Origin: Treponema sp.
GTDB lineage: Bacteria > Spirochaetota > Spirochaetia > Treponematales > Breznakiellaceae
NCBI GenBank assembly: GCA_031267115.1
Contig: JAIRZS010000258.1
Span: 1-6,136 of the forward strand
Length of the DNA: 6,136 nt
Direction of reading: 5' to 3'
The translations under genes were made by a program, and so were the position numbers. Below, in pieces: positions 5,936 through 6,136 of this stretch. The notes under the pieces were generated by a model. That model saw nothing but the letters and a program-made list of their open reading frames with translations, did no database searches and was not told where the DNA came from. Every line of letters starts with the position of its first letter. Position 1 is the first letter of the stretch.

Positions 5936-5963
5936 CGCCCTCCTTTTTGCGGAATAACCATAA

Positions 5964-6136
5964 GGGGGGGCCTGTTACCATACGGCGGCCGCCATCCAGA
6001 ACAGCCGCTTTCCGGCCCCCCTACGGCCGGGCCAAGGTCCCGGCCTACCCCCCGTCATGTGATATCTCGAAGAATTTTTACCACGAAGTCAAATCGAACC
6101 AAAGGTTCGCAGTCAAAGAAGTTAAAGGAAGCCGGC
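5964..6136 (+). repeat. GC-rich foldback repeat, copy B, possibly continuing past the window
   Basis: This copy starts 28 bp after the flavoprotein stop. The shared blocks are GGGGGGGCCTGTTACC (5964-5979), CCGGCCCCCC (6012-6021, again after 32 bases), TACCCCCC (6046-6053), ATTTTTACC (6074-6082), and a purine-rich tail to the window end. GGGGGGCC (5965-5972) can pair with GGCCCCCC (6014-6021), enclosing the palindrome GGCGGCCGCC (5984-5993). A second stem, GGCCGGG/CCCGGCC, lies at 6025-6045. The first stem might also help end the flavoprotein transcript, though no U-run follows. I see no gene in this stretch. Confidence 0.65.

Noticed and set aside
5700..5981. 93-aa minus-strand frame over the 3' end of the flavoprotein gene
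   Set aside because: It is antisense to the rhodanese domain and runs into the repeat; no domain or start signal supports it.

Overview
The window looks like chromosomal DNA from a nitrogen-fixing anaerobe. My best guess is a termite-gut-type spirochaete (Treponema), because of the mixed GC content, the NifA-type activator beside amtB/glnK, the style of the AmtB signal peptide and the P-II variant. This placement rests on remembered family resemblance, not a search.

Layout. Positions 1-3769 hold three minus-strand genes read right to left: nifA (2162-3769), a 481-bp regulatory gap, amtB (319-1680) and a P-II gene, glnK (1-302, cut by the window edge). amtB and glnK are 16 bp apart and form an operon. 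After a 441-bp divergent gap, a plus-strand gene (4211-5935) encodes a CoA-disulfide reductase/NADH oxidase-type flavoprotein fused to a rhodanese domain. The last 200 bp hold no gene.

Regulation. amtB-glnK has a textbook sigma-54 (-24/-12) promoter at 1770-1785, and the next gene upstream encodes a sigma-54 activator of the NifA type. A 16-bp dyad, roughly CCTACA-N4-YGTAGT, occurs three times. Two copies lie 31 bp apart (three helical turns) about 212 and 243 bp upstream of the sigma-54 start. The third sits exactly between the -35 and -10 of a good sigma-70 promoter for nifA. This matches the classic NtrC layout of tandem enhancers plus self-repression, so I propose the dyad is the binding site of this NifA-like protein or of a co-regulator. 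It is not the canonical NifA box TGT-N10-ACA, which I did not find. The nifA promoter also predicts a start on or next to the A of the ATG, and no Shine-Dalgarno is present, so the mRNA is probably leaderless.

Repeats. Two diverged copies of a GC-rich foldback element of about 175 bp lie in inverted orientation on either side of the flavoprotein gene (about 3848-4024 and 5964-6136). They share several blocks in the same order at similar spacing. This is probably a dispersed intergenic repeat family.

Together, nifA, amtB and glnK form a nitrogen-status module: ammonium uptake, its P-II gate, and a nitrogen-fixation activator controlling them. The flavoprotein probably acts on CoA-disulfide, polysulfide or oxygen and is linked only by position.
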